A stretch of DNA of 15,712 nucleotides from the NCBI GenBank assembly GCA_964479465.1, contig CAYZMG010000096.1, positions 1 through 15,712 of the forward strand, written 5' to 3'. Of this stretch, positions 15,654-15,712 are shown piece by piece. Below the pieces are notes generated by a model. That model worked only from the letters and a program-made list of their open reading frames with translations, was not told the DNA's origin and did no database searches. This DNA comes from CADCTB01 sp964479465 (lineage in GTDB: Bacteria; Actinomycetota; Acidimicrobiia; Acidimicrobiales; AC-14). The position numbers and the translations under genes were made by a program. Numbering within the stretch: position 1 is the stretch's first letter; the number at the start of each line of letters is the position of its first letter.

Positions 15654-15712
15654 TCGATGGAGAGTTTGATCCTGGCTCAGGACGAACGCTGGCGGCGTGC
15701 TTAACACATGCA
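15654..15712 (+). rRNA. rrs: 16S ribosomal RNA, 5' end (continues beyond window)
   Basis: AGAGTTTGATCCTGGCTCAG begins at 15661, which is the universal 16S segment starting at E. coli position 8; this sets the mature 5' end near 15654. GACGAACGCTGGCGGCGTGC and TTAACACATGCA follow, the form usual in actinobacteria. Only about 59 nt are present, so classification below phylum is not possible. It is on the same strand as tyrS and preceded by its own leader. Confidence 0.97.

Noticed and set aside
15360..15707. Open frames on both strands of the rRNA leader
   Set aside because: They run into the 16S gene and cross the hairpins; no protein-like features.

Overview
The window looks like a chromosomal housekeeping segment from a high-GC Gram-positive bacterium (Actinomycetota). 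Signs of this are the very high GC content (roughly 70% by eye), frequent GTG starts, 4-nt stop/start overlaps, promoters that appear to give leaderless mRNAs, and the gene order pheS-pheT-argCJBDFRGH-mpg-tyrS, which is a familiar actinobacterial neighbourhood. The first bases of the 16S rRNA at the right edge fit this. I cannot fix the class from so little 16S; an Acidimicrobiia-like lineage is only a guess.

Layout from left to right: (1) the 3' end of a sensor histidine kinase, overlapping pheS by 4 nt. (2) pheS and pheT, the two subunits of phenylalanyl-tRNA synthetase, separated by an unusual 166-nt gap holding CGCT repeats and a three-part inverted repeat with mutually exclusive hairpins. 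(3) A small lipoprotein gene on the minus strand, tail-to-tail with pheT and head-to-head with argC. (4) A compact AT-rich divergent promoter carrying a textbook ARG box over the argC -35 element. (5) The complete arginine cluster argC-J-B-D-F-R-G-H. Together with an external carbamoyl phosphate supply it covers the route from glutamate to arginine through the recycling (ArgJ) pathway, and it encodes its own repressor ArgR. (6) A membrane-anchored protein with DUF4097-like glycine-rich beta repeats, a DNA-3-methyladenine glycosylase (mpg) that seems to begin at a CTG codon, and tyrS. (7) An rRNA promoter 21 nt after tyrS, a leader of about 290 nt with a chain of hairpins and a BoxA-like element, and the 5' end of the 16S rRNA gene.

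The genes are packed tightly: eight consecutive gene pairs overlap by exactly 4 nt (NTGA), which suggests translational coupling. The exceptions inside the arg-mpg run are the two sides of argR. The most informative non-coding region is 4524-4561, where ArgR, RNA polymerase for argC and RNA polymerase for the divergent lipoprotein gene would compete for the same 40 bp. I see no mobile element, CRISPR array, phage gene or tRNA. Nothing here amounts to a wholly new system; the interest lies in regulatory architecture and in two small envelope proteins of unknown role.
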